Positions 36,001-48,600 of a DNA stretch of 64,000 bases are shown piece by piece; the stretch's first letter is position 1, and each line of letters starts with the position of its first letter. A model generated the notes under the pieces. The model ran no database searches. It had not been told where the DNA came from and worked only from the letters and a program-made list of their open reading frames with translations. A program made the position numbers and the translations under genes. The DNA lies in the NCBI GenBank assembly GCA_964017195.1, contig OZ024889.1:64051858-64115857 (forward strand), given 5' to 3'. The DNA comes from Siderastrea radians (Eukaryota > Cnidaria > Anthozoa > Scleractinia > Rhizangiidae).

Positions 36001-39000
36001 AACCTACTTTTATGACAAGTTCATTCATTCTCTAGTAAATGTGTGAAGCAGCTTGCCCCACCGAGCTCAGACAGTAAAGTATTAGCAGTTCAAAGTTGGG
36101 ATGGTGTGCCTCCGAAAAATTCAGATGAGCCACCTTAAAACAAGGACCTAAATATCTTAGTGAGAGCTTGGTGTACGGTATGAAACCTAAAGGAGCCTGA
36201 AATTGTTGTTTCTTAGAGTAATTAGACGTTTCGCTTGTGTATATGATCCGATACACCACTCGCTACAAGTCAGCGCTTGACTTTATGCAGCTTTCTATTG
36301 AATAAAGTTGGCAATGGACCATTTCCGAGTTGTCTTGTGCCTCTTTTTCAAATCGAGTCTTGGTTATCCAACTTTTCATATTCAAATGAGTTATCATTCC
36401 CATGCAAACACAACTCGGTTTCATCCGAAAGCATTATATTATCATCAACATAGTTAAATAAATCGGTTTCCTTATACAGTGAGCATAACTTGTTATAGTT
36501 TTCTTACCAGCAACGGTCTCGCAGATGAATTATCACAGCTCATAGCCGCCAGCCACCAGCCGCACCACCGTGATGAATGTTTGTGTAAAAAATTTTTCGC
36601 CATGTTAGCCATAACTCCACATCTTGCGAGGGAATTTAAGTCAGGCTCCCCGGGCCCCCAAACGTCAGAATTTACTGAGCTGCCATCAGACCACTTCCAG
36701 TCGACATAAAGGTCATTTGAACCAAGCAAAAGTGGTCCAAAAAGGTACTCAGGTATGTTCCATGAGGAGTGATGATAAACAGACCATAATCGTTTGAGGA
36801 CGGATTTTGTATGAACCACAGCAAGGTCGGCACCTTTCTCAAAGCAGTTTTTACGCGGCTGCATATGCCTAAAAGCTAGCATAATTTGAAAGCAGGATTT
36901 GTCGATGTGATACCATAACGGCATACAGCTCCCCTGGCTCACTGATGAAAAAAAGCAGCAATTACAGTGACACTTTCATCAATTTTAGTACTGCTTTGAG
37001 ACCTAAAACCGGCATTTGCATGAAATAATTTTTCTAGTGCGCAGAGATCATTAATAAGTGTGTCTGGCTTTAGATGAAATGGGTCCAACTTGAAAGAGTC
37101 AATCCGGGGTTTTCAGTTTCTTCCGAGGTTTTCCTTCCATGAAATCGATGAAAACTGCTTCGCCGCCATCTTGGATTTCACTCAAAATGCGAAAAGACCA
37201 AAAATCGCGGAAAATGAAAATTTTTTATGCCAGACATGTAGAATATGACATAATTAAATACTTTAAAAAATTACTGCTTTCTGTCCACATTTTGTGCTTT
37301 AATTAAGATGAAAATCATGCTTTTGTATTCAAAAATGGCTTGACCACCTATTTCTCATGACGTCATTTATCGTGACCCTAGCAACCGATTTTCACCAAAC
37401 TCGTGCCAAACTGTGGGTAAGGAATACATGTACAGCTACTGAAAACAACAGGTGATGATGATAAAAAATAAAAAAATTAGGGGGTGGCATCCACCCCCTC
37501 TCCCTTGTACATGCAAGAGTAAATCCGCTCGATAGTGTCCCTTTGGTGGTAAAAATGTAAGTCATGTATGAGCAAGGAACCTACAGAGGAATCTACCACA
37601 TTTTTAACAAAAAAAAAACAAATCAAAAAAAAAAACTCCACCACATTGACCCTTTCAATTAATTGAGTGTCACAAACCCATAACTGAAGAAATCACGTCT
37701 GCTACTCCGCAAGAAAGAAAAGGCAAACACAGAAACAAAAACAGCAAGGAAAACTGCATAGAACCCAATGAGTCAACAAATAGGACTCGAATCATAAGGG
37801 CGCGGTTTGATTTCTAATTACTTGTCATGAGAAAGTGCTTTTATTACCCCACCGTCTGGACTGGTTTAGCAATTACCGTTTCTTCTTTCTTGCTCTTTTT
37901 TTTTGTGGCCACTTGCCCCAGACTTCCAGTTTTCGCTCGGCCAAACAAATATGCGTTGTAAACTTTCGGTCAACATAACCATTAACTTCAATCGTTTAGT
38001 GTCGATTTTTTTGAAAGACGGTGTAAAAAATTACTTGGCTGATGGAATATCATAAAAATCTTGTCGACGAGAGCAAAGACAAAGTTGCTAACAAGCCTAG
38101 GCGCCGATTCAATCGGGTTACTTGACCCGAGTTTCCGGTTTTTGCCCTGCTTATCAAACGAGGTTAAATATTCAACAGTGAAATACAAGCATCTTTTGGC
38201 AGTTTTGCTTTGCTTTGCCAAAATCTTTAGAGAAATATGTAAAGAAAAGTACAAAGAATTCGATGGAGTTAACTTCTCTTCGACGAGAGCAAAAACGAAG
38301 GTGCAAGTACAAAGGTTTTCACTTAGAATAAGCTGAAATTTCAGTTCGTTTAAAAAAAACGGGATGTAACTGAGTCACGCTATGGTCAAAATAGAACAGG
38401 TGGATGACCAAGGAATGACGGTTGGGAAAGGGGTGCATACTATTAGGAATTCATGTTATCACAGGGAGAAGAGTGCAGAGAAGAAGTAAGGGGAATGGCA
38501 GCAAACACGTGAAAGGTACGATAAATCAATAGCTTAGCTTTTAAAAAACGTACACCATTTGGGCTCGAATCTCGAGTGACCTAACACATTTTACACCCTG
38601 AAGGGAGGGAGAACAACGGCGGGGTCCAATGCCCTAGGGGTCTTTCTTGTTTTGTTTTTTTTTCCAATCACAAAGCGCAGTAAAACAACTCAATACCTAG
38701 AGGTCTATTCAAAGTCCATTTGAATTAGTAATATGGTCCATGGGAAATGGACAAAGAGGATATAAAAGGAACACGTGTTACACCCTCGTCACTTCACTCG
38801 AGTCCACGACAAGGACAGTTATGGTACCACCCACCCACTCACCCTGCAGTAAGACGTGTTTGAAGTCGTGACCTCCTCAAACCATTTCACTTGGTTTGGG
38901 CTTGTCTCAGGCCAGAGCGACTCTTCATCCCTGACTACCATACTTTAATAACAATGCCCAGTGGAAGATATTACACTATTCAGTGAAGTGCTCTCTCAAA

Positions 39001-42000
39001 CAAAAACAAAAGTTTGAAGGTATTTCTTTGCAGCGTGCCAAGGAGAAGGCTCAGTTTTCTCATAGTTTGACTCTTTTTCAATGATACAATTAAATCCATT
39101 GACACCTCGACAGCACCAACTATTTCATAATCCATGCCAATCGAGAGTTTCAATTGGCCAAGTGAATGGTTTCAATATTGCTTCTTTTCTTTTTAATTTT
39201 CAACGAATTGGCAAAAAAAAAACAAATGTATTGTGAAGGTGGAATATCTGTTTGTGTAACGTGTCAGGAAACGTGCAACTGACTAATTAACAATCATTCA
39301 CTGAAGTGGAAGAAATCAGTGGTGGATATTTACCGAGTCATGGCGCGGCACCGCGACAAATATCGATCATTGTTAACTGACACTATGTAGTTAAGTAGAT
39401 GCCACACAAGTAAACAGCCAGCCTACAAAAGTTATTTTATTTTAGGCACACTCTTGCGTGAACACCAAAAGCTATCCCTACTCCGAGTAGCCAATCAGAG
39501 CGGACGAAATGCACTATTTTAAAAATTGTGTGTTATATACTTACCACCATTATTGGTGAAACACTTACCATTGTAATAAGGAATAGTTGTGGGTTCTGTA
39601 AAATAAAGGTGGTTAACAGCATAATTTTCAAGAACGTTAAATTTCTCCAAAATGACAACGAAAGTTTAGAGGTAGAATGTTTTAATGGATCCCTGTAAAT
39701 GTTGTCTATTGCATAACATGCACTTTATGGATAGTGTTCCGTGTTGCCCTTCATCAGGGCAACATGGAAAGCCGAAACAATTTGAGACGAAAATTCATCT
39801 TTCAAATCGGTACTCTTAATTACCACCCACGAAATGAAAGAACCCTTTTCATTTAACTGATATATCTTTCTTTTTCACCTTGTCATGTTTTAACCATACA
39901 ACCCAAAGATTCTTGATTCGCTCTAATGAAGGGCTAAAGCTCGAAGCGTCAGCTTTTCGATTTTTAACGATGGCCAATTTACCTTATCCGTTGAAAAATA
40001 TTAATCCAAATTTCTGTGTTTCAATTCCCCACCTACGCAGCATTACAGTTTTTTTAAACTAATTAACCCCCTAATCCATTTATTGATTGTTGCGGAAAAC
40101 TGCACGCCCATGTGGGTCTCTTTGAATGGTAATGATTTTCTCTACCTGTCTATCTTTATAGATGTTGTACTTTGTTATAAGCATCAGTCTATACATGTTA
40201 TATTTATACATATATATTCATTGTCTGATACAATGCCTGAAAGTGGTTTCTTACTTGTAGTGGCCGAGGTGGTAAATGGAATTCCTGGTTTAGGAATTAA
40301 AGCAAAAGAAATAAGTAAGTGCAATGAAAGCCATTACATTGACGTTTGCGGCCGAAGTCGGCCGAAGACCGCCGAAGACCGCAGAGCGTAACCCATTGGT
40401 AAGCAAATCTGGTAACCTATCGATCCGAGAAATCTTGGTTGTGACGTCGGCGTATGCCCACCCGCCAACCCACCCGTCCGTACAGCTCTGGGGGAACAGG
40501 AGGGGGAGGGGGAGGGGAGTCCCAAGGCAACCCGACAGGGGAAAGGGGAATGCCATCTTTTGAAAGAGAGGTTTCTTTAAAAGCTTAAGCTTATTTAGCA
40601 AATCGATTTTTCGAAAGTTTTAAACTTTAGAAAAAAATTATCATATCTATACTGTAAAAGTGGAAGGCGAAAAGTTCAAGTTACGAACTGACATTTGTCT
40701 TCGAGGACTTTATCTTTCTTGAGCTCTGCTGCGAACTCGCATCGCTTTGGCAGCGGTCTCGACGCCAACAGAGCAGAACTAGTGCCTTATGGTTTTTTCT
40801 GTCCACAACCATGGTTTTTGCGGTGGTCCAAACACATTTTCACAGGAAAAACACCTGTGTTTATCGTAACTCAGTAACTCGCGTCACATCGAATCGAGTC
40901 GAAGTACATATCGCTTGAATTCGCAGCACTTGGCAGTGGCCCCAACGTCAAAAATAGCAGAGCTAATGCCTTCCGGTTTTTTCTCTGTCCACAGCCATGG
41001 TTTTTGCAGTGGTCCGAACACATTTTTCCAAGAAGAATACCCGTGTTTATTGCAATCGATTCGCTCTTGTCACATAGAAGAGATATGTACAAAAATTAAC
41101 CTCATACTTGTTACCAGCGTCAGGATGGTTCAAAGGATATGCAAATGCTTGCGGAGAAGGTGTCCCGAGTTCAATTCCCGGCGGAGGAGGAAAACCTTTT
41201 TTACTTTTACCTTTTACCTTTTACTACCAATTAGAAAGTTCAGTTTACCAGGAATAATAAGTAACAATTAAAAATAACCTTCATCCTCTGAAAATAAAAA
41301 AAAATAATATACCATTTTTAAAAGTTCAAAAGCAGATTTTCATTCTGCTTTTGAATTCTGTGTAACCTAAAAGCTGTGGATACGGCTCCAACAGCAGAAC
41401 ACATGGTCCCATTCGGGGGCCTATTTTTTTTCTTTCGCGGTGTTCTTTTTTTTTTCGCGGTCATTTTCCCGAGACCTTTTGTTTTCGCTCGGCCAAATAA
41501 ATACTCCTCGCATCTTTCGCCACACAGGCTGGGGCTCGTACCAACGAAAAAATAAATTAATAATAATAGAGAAAAGAGAGAAAAGTTCTTTTCTGCATTC
41601 TATCAAGTAGTTAGTGCTATCCCAAGCCACTTGTTAAATAAAGCAAGAGCTCCAGAAAATCTGCATAGCGAAAACATAGATGATGATGTCACATGCTTCC
41701 AACTAGACGACAGTGTTGCGATTAATCTAATGAAAGCAAAAGCAAGCGATTTCTACTGGCTTCTAATTAACAGATTATATAAGAAAGATCAAACGGGCCC
41801 AAGCCGGTGGAATAAAGCCATTCCAATGGAGAAGACAGAATGGTCCAAGATCTTCAAATCGACTTATAGAACTTGTAAGTAACCTAAATTGAAAGAATTT
41901 AGTTTCAAGTTTACCCACCGTATTATTGTTACAAAAAAGAACTTTTCAGGTTTAAGATAAAACCTGATGGCAACTGTGTATACTGTGGGGAGCCAGATTC

Positions 42001-42612
42001 GATAGATCATACTTTTCTAGCTTGCCGTTGTATACAGTCTTTTGTAGAGAAAGTACTAAAATGGTTTAACCTGGACAATGGCACTGTTTTCAATTTAAAT
42101 TCGCGATAAATTGCTTTTGGACTATTAAATGAATGCGGGCCGGCAGTAGCTAAATTAAATTATACTTTGCTCTTCTTGCGATACTATATTTATCAAAAGA
42201 AACTCCAGGAAGACTCATTGGTGCTCCAACATTTTGTTAGTCAAATAAAATACAAATATTCGCTTGAAAAACTTTAAGCAGTTTTGTCCTTTTATTTCTT
42301 ATCTACCTTTACTTCCCTTTTTGCCTGTTCTGCTTTTCCTCCAGTACATGGGTTAACATTGCAAATAAATATAAGTAATAGTATTGTATTATCATTCTGT
42401 AATAAGTGTTAGAGTAATGAAGTATTATTATTGAAATAAAATTACCTTTCGTGGAAAGAAAGAACAAAACAAAACAAAACAAAACAAGAACAGCAAGAAG
42501 TTTGTAAATTGTAATCTAAGGTATTGTAGGCGATGCAAGTAATGTTAATTATGATGTATCTGTACTCTGTTTGATTGTCAATAAAGGATTTAAAAAATTA
42601 AAAATAAATAAC

Positions 42613-42661
<49 letters not shown>

Positions 42662-45600
42662 GCAAGGGAGCTCCGCTTTTAGACTTGGCTTAATCTATAA
42701 TATTGATCTATATATTATATAAATGACCGGCTCAGCCGGCAAGGGTCAGAAAAGCTAACTCCTCCCGTTTCAGGTCTGTTCCTTAAATTATTGGCTAAAG
42801 GAAAGGCGTGGATGCCTTACGGCACTTTTAAAAAAAAGTATCTGAAAAAAGTTGACTTTTTTCAGATACGAGATCCTACAATAAGAGAGTCCTTAAAAAA
42901 TGTTTCAATTGATTCACTATACTGCACGTGGCGGCCAAGGCATGGCCTTTAAATGCCCACAAATAACCCATATGGTGCTTTTCAACCGATCCTGTCGTGC
43001 AGAAATGCATGGTAATTTGAAAGAATCATAACCGTTCAGGCACGTGTGATTATAACCACGATGTAAGCATTTTAATTCCATCATGTGTTTGCCATCTTAC
43101 CGATGCAGTATCCGTATCTACCGTCCAATTTAAATTTTGGAGAAATTGCACACCAGGGTCTGTCACTGTGGCGAGTTGTGCATTCTGTGTATCTAGTACC
43201 TTCATACACAAAAGGAAAAACACAGCAGGCGCCATTATGAGTGGGTACTGCTGCACACGTCACTGGAAAAGATAGAATAAAGATGTGATAGAATCTTTTG
43301 TCAAAAAATTGTGGTATATAGCTAAAGCCGGCTAGTTGGCAAGATAGGTTCATAGGAGAGTGGATTTAGTTAAGAGTGTCTATCATCCATTTATTCCTTT
43401 ATTTCAATGATATTGCCTCTTAATTTCCAGATCAACTACAGGTATTTAATGCAAGGCGTATGAGTCGATCCTGATGAAAGCGGAACTAGGCTACATTTTA
43501 GGCCGTTGATAATTACATGTAATAAATCACCCGAGTTATAACGTTATAGCGTTATAGCGTTATGAGTAATATAGCGTGTTTCATCCGTTTAGGGCTTCTT
43601 TCATGGCATCATAACACTGAACAAAGTTGACAAAGTCCACGTTCTTTTAACTATGTAGTCTAATGCCGATTAGCTGTGTAAACAGAATGTAAGTGGAAAC
43701 TCTCTTTCCTCTGCAGAGGTCCTATTTGGGGGTACGGTGTGAGTGCAGGGGAACGGTGAAAGGCGTGTGGAGGTCCGTAGTTTCTGCAAATACGGAAATT
43801 AAAGTAACGAAAGATCTCGCTCATATGTACACCAATATGTACGAACTTATTGTCTCCTCATACGCTTCGCGGGCGAAAGCTTTGTAAAAATGACATATAG
43901 GCTTAGAAAAACAAAACAAATATAATCAAAATAACCAGTTTGAAAGGTGAGCTATTGTTTTGACTGATGTTCTTTTTCAACAAAGAACTTACTATCTGGA
44001 TTTGCATGTTGCGACAAAGCAACAGTAATAACAAATGCTCATATCTGAATCAATTGCAATAGCCTTTGAAGTTCGATAAGGTTAGTAGACTGCTAAGCTA
44101 ACCAATGATTGACTTGAAGTAATTTTGAGGGTCTTAGAACATCTCTGGAAGTTTTTTATTCTTGGAAGCCACCTTCGCTAACCCGTGACCATCAATGTGC
44201 ATGCCCCCAGAAAACAGGGGGAGAAAATTATCATGCTCAGGTGAACCCACGGGGTATTACTGGGGAGCAGACTTGGAGGACCTTGACGGAAATGAGGATA
44301 AGCGCACTTTTCATTTCCCTCTCCCCAATCTCCGCGCAAGCAAGATTATGGCAATATAGGTGGTTATAAAAGAAGCCCCTACGGATGAGACTTACTCAGA
44401 CAATAGCCCCACTGTTGATCTCGATCGTAACTGGCTGTTGTTGCACACCAGTGGTTTAAGGAGCTGTCCTCTGTCGTGCAATTGCTGAAATTCTTTGAAT
44501 TGTAAACAAATGGAAATACACAGCAGCCTCCGTCAGTTGTCTGCACAGTAGCGCATGGAATACCTGGGGAAATACGAATCTTTTCAAGCATTCCAATTAG
44601 ATTTTGAAGCCTGGTGATGGCTTTTAATTTTTCTACCTCATTACTTCGCTTGATATAAAAAATACGGAGGGGACTGGGAGGAAACTCATTAAGGCTATTT
44701 TCAAAACAGTGGTAACAGAACATTAAACTCAAGAAATAACGACTTTCAATATGTGTTTTTAGAAGGTATTGAGTGAAATTGTGCTGTTATTCTTGGAACT
44801 CTACAAGGAAGAATAAAAATATACCTCCTGCATCCAGGAGTTGAATGTGCGTCAGTTCAGCCTGAACAAAGTGGCTTTTAACCTCTCCTCGAATTTCCCT
44901 CCAACGAAAATTATTCCTAGACCACTTACTTGCGGAACGCTTGGACCATGATACAGAACTCTTAAGAGTTGGAAGAGACCTTTGTTCCTTCGTAGTTTAA
45001 GTAAATTCATGAGACAACGCTTTTTGTTTCCCTGCATTATACTTTTGTATAATATTTTTCATTCGCAAAAGCGCCATTGTTTTGAACTCCAAAGGGACAC
45101 GCTTTTTCTTTTGTTTTGTTTTGTTTTTGTTTCTTTTTTTTGGGGGGGGGGATGTTTTGGAAGTCGTTTAAACTCACACCACTTTATTACTACTGCCTCG
45201 TGCTTTTAAATCTGATAAAACATTGATGCTTGCTTATTAAACATCTTTAATGCTCCCAACCCATGAGTAAGTGAGACAACAACAGTTTGTGGGATAAAGG
45301 GGTAGGGGAGGAAGTACTCCAGTGAAGCATAGATTGCATACAGGTCAAGCTAGTCTAGATTGGCAATGGGCCTCCCCAGAGGGCTAAGTTCCGCAATGAG
45401 TGAGGTCCCAAACAGTCCTCCCCTGAGGGCTATCCCCCGTGAGCGAGGACGGTAACCTCCCCAGCGGGCTAAAATCCCCCATGAGCGAGGTCCTTATCCG
45501 ATCCTCCCCAGGGGGCTAACAATCCCCTCAGAGCGAGGTCCTTATCCTCCCCAGAGGGCTAAAATCCCCCATGAGCGAGGTCCTTATCCTATCCTAGGCT

Positions 45601-48600
45601 ATACCCCATGGTTACCATAGTAACCAGTTGCGTATGGGGCAGAATATAGAAGTAACCGAGACTGTGAGTCCATGGGGAAAAGTGTGACCTGTATTGGGAG
45701 CACTTCATCCCACAAATACACGGAGTGTATTCCCCATGACGAACCCCAAAAACCCCTGTTGCCTCCAACCCCTTTTCGCCTGCTATCCCTTGTACCCTTA
45801 ATTGTACACATTCTGGACAAGTTTGCTGGACACCTCGGACAAAAGGGAATGGGGACATTGGATATATCTCTCGTAGCAATCAGAAGTCCAGCGGCCTAAG
45901 GTTTTTATGAGCCAAGGTGGTAGCCCGACAGAGGCAGCAGTGGTGGCTGCGCCGATCCTGTAGCTGTGCCCAGCATAGTGAGATGAGTCCAGGCCCGATA
46001 AAGACAGAAGTTGGCGAGTTTCTGCCGTTAAGGCTTCCCTGGTCAGAGGGGTGCCTGATAAGTATGTGAACAGAGGCCCAGAAGAAGATCCCCTGACTGA
46101 GAGATAATTTTTCATGGCCTTAAGGGGGCAAATATCCTGATCAGATTTGCCTATGAGTATGGTCTGACCGGTGCGGAATGGGTCAGTCTTGGAGATTTTT
46201 ATGTGAACAGAAAAATACTCAGGGTCATCCCAAGTAGGGAGAAAAGAAATATCTGATGGAGACAGATGTGTGTCGGGTGAATACACACTGTTGCATGTGA
46301 GTTCACTAAGGCGGAGAAAACCAAAAAAGGCTAACGTCATTGCTGCCCAAATCATTTTGGAATCAAACCTACATGGTTGTGGGACAGCCAGAAAGCAGAA
46401 AAATAACTTAAGGTGATTTACTGTAATCGGCAGGCGGGTGCGAGTAGAGCAGCCCGGAGAACGTTTTATGCCTCTACAGACAAGTTGAAGGCGGGGGCAC
46501 TTTTTGAGATTGAGCTCATAACCGTTTCTGATATGGAGATGTCTGACAGCTGCAAGATAATTCTTAATAGAGGAATGTTTAATGGACCTTGCCAGAAAAG
46601 CAGCGTATTGGATGAGGGTTTCTTCGTCAGCTGGCTTGATTTAGGTCTGTAGAGAGAGCAAAAGTCCAAGAACCGCTTTTCACCTGAGCTATAGGTCTGT
46701 CTTGTTGAGGCGGCAATTGAGAGGCTGTAGTAGTGGCTGACATCAGCAGTTAAATTGTCAAGAGGGCCTTGGGTACTGGACAAGGGACAGGGTCTGCATA
46801 AGGTGCCAGCTGTCGAAATCTGGCCATCTGAAAACGAGAGATGGAATCTGCAATTTCATTTCGCTTTCCCTCAATGTGCCGCACCTTTAAGTAGAAGTTG
46901 TACTTGAGCGTAAGAAGGGTCAGGTGGCGAACAAGGTCCATGACCCTAGGGATGCGAGACCGTTTTGAATTGACAATGTTAACAACAGACTCATTGTCAC
47001 AAAAGAAAAGGATGCGTTTGTTGGAAAATTCTTTACCCCACAGGTGACAGGCAACAACGAGAGCAAATAGTTCTTGCCAAGCGATGCTAGTGCCAGGTTG
47101 TCCGAGCTGTTGGTTGGTTTGCCAGCCACCCTGAAACCACTTAGAGCCAAAAATTCCACCAAAGCCAAGGGAGCCGGAGGCATCGGTGTGTAACAGCAGG
47201 GAATCTGAGTCAACCCATGAGGTTGACAAGAAGAAATTTGCCCCATTCCAATCAGAGAGGAATAACTGCCACATGGTAAGATCTTTGAAGAACCCAGAGC
47301 TAAGTTTAATGTGATGATGGGGCTGAAAAACATTGCGGGTAAGGTCAATCATGCGTTGCAAAAAGGGCCTGCCCGGAGGTACGACTTTGCATGCAAAGTT
47401 CAGGGTCCCTATAAGCGATTGTAATTCTTTGAGGGTGCAAGACTTCTTGCCTCGAAAGGAGGCTAAGGAGGCTTGAATACGCTCCACCTTATCTGGGGGA
47501 AGGCGAGCCTCCATGCTTACCGTATCCAGAATAATGCCCATAAATTCTAGGTTTGTACAAGGGCCCTGTGTTTTGTGAGGAGCTAAGGGAATGCCAAGGT
47601 TGGTAAAAGTAAGATGCATGCTGGATAGGCTTTGCTGGCAAGCTTGACTAGGTGGGGGAAAGGGGGTAGCTGGCTCGATGATCAAAAAATCGTCCAGAAT
47701 GTGGCAAACAAATGATATACCACACTTATTTAAAAGGATCCACTCAACCGCATCTGAGAGCTGATTGAAGACAGAAGGGGCACTTCGCAAGCCAAAGGCA
47801 AGGACTTTGTCATAATAATATTGGTTGTTCCAAAACATACCAAAGAGCTCGTAGTCAGAAGGCTTTAGAGGTATGAGCCGGAAGGCTGACTCAATATCTG
47901 TTTTAGCAAGAAAACACCCTTGGCCCAAACGCAGGATACCCTCAATAGCATTGTCAATGGTGATGTATTGGAGACTGTGATCTTCCTTAGAGATGAAATG
48001 ATTGATGCTAGTATTCCCTGATTTGGGGAAGGACAAATGAAATATGGTGCGAAACTTGTCCGAGTGCTTTTTTGGGACTAGACCAATAGGGGAGACCTGG
48101 AAGTTAGGAAAGGGTGGTTCTGAAAAGGGGCCTGCTACCCGACCCACGGCTATCTCAGTGGCTAGGTTTTGGGTAACAATTTCTGGCTGAGCCAAAGCCG
48201 TAGGTAAATTTCTCGAGAATCTGGGAACACGAGGGCCAGTATACCCAATGTCCGCCCCGTACCTTATGTTAGAACATAGCCTTAAAGCAAAATCACGGTT
48301 AGGATGATCCAGTAAAACATTTTCAAGAATATGGAAGGGGGGGTATCTCCTCCTCACTTGCCCCTGTCAGAGGAGTTGAACGATGAACCCCCACGAGCCC
48401 TCCCCTTGTCCATGTCTCCGTCCCGTTCCCGCTGGGGTTTGGGTAAGGAGGCACACTTGGATTCAGGGTGGGAACCACTGCACTGGCTGCAGATATGCTT
48501 GAACCAACAGTTAACCCTGCTACAGAAGCCGTTCTTGTTAAAAGAGTGGCATGCGCCTCTAAATCCGACCCCTGTAGAGACACTGTTTGCATAGGGTCCT

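Noticed and set aside
41110..41195. tRNA-like sequence with GAGTTCAATTCCC box
   Set aside because: No convincing D arm or acceptor stem; possibly a tRNA-derived repeat but too weak to call.
44825..44870. Possible small exon (AELTHIQLLDAGG) between exon 1 and FN2-1
   Set aside because: It would enter in phase 0, but exon 1 leaves in phase 1; exon 1 joins FN2-1 directly in frame.
46920..47348. 142-codon minus-strand open frame
   Set aside because: Alternative frame inside the RT-RNase H ORF; no domain.
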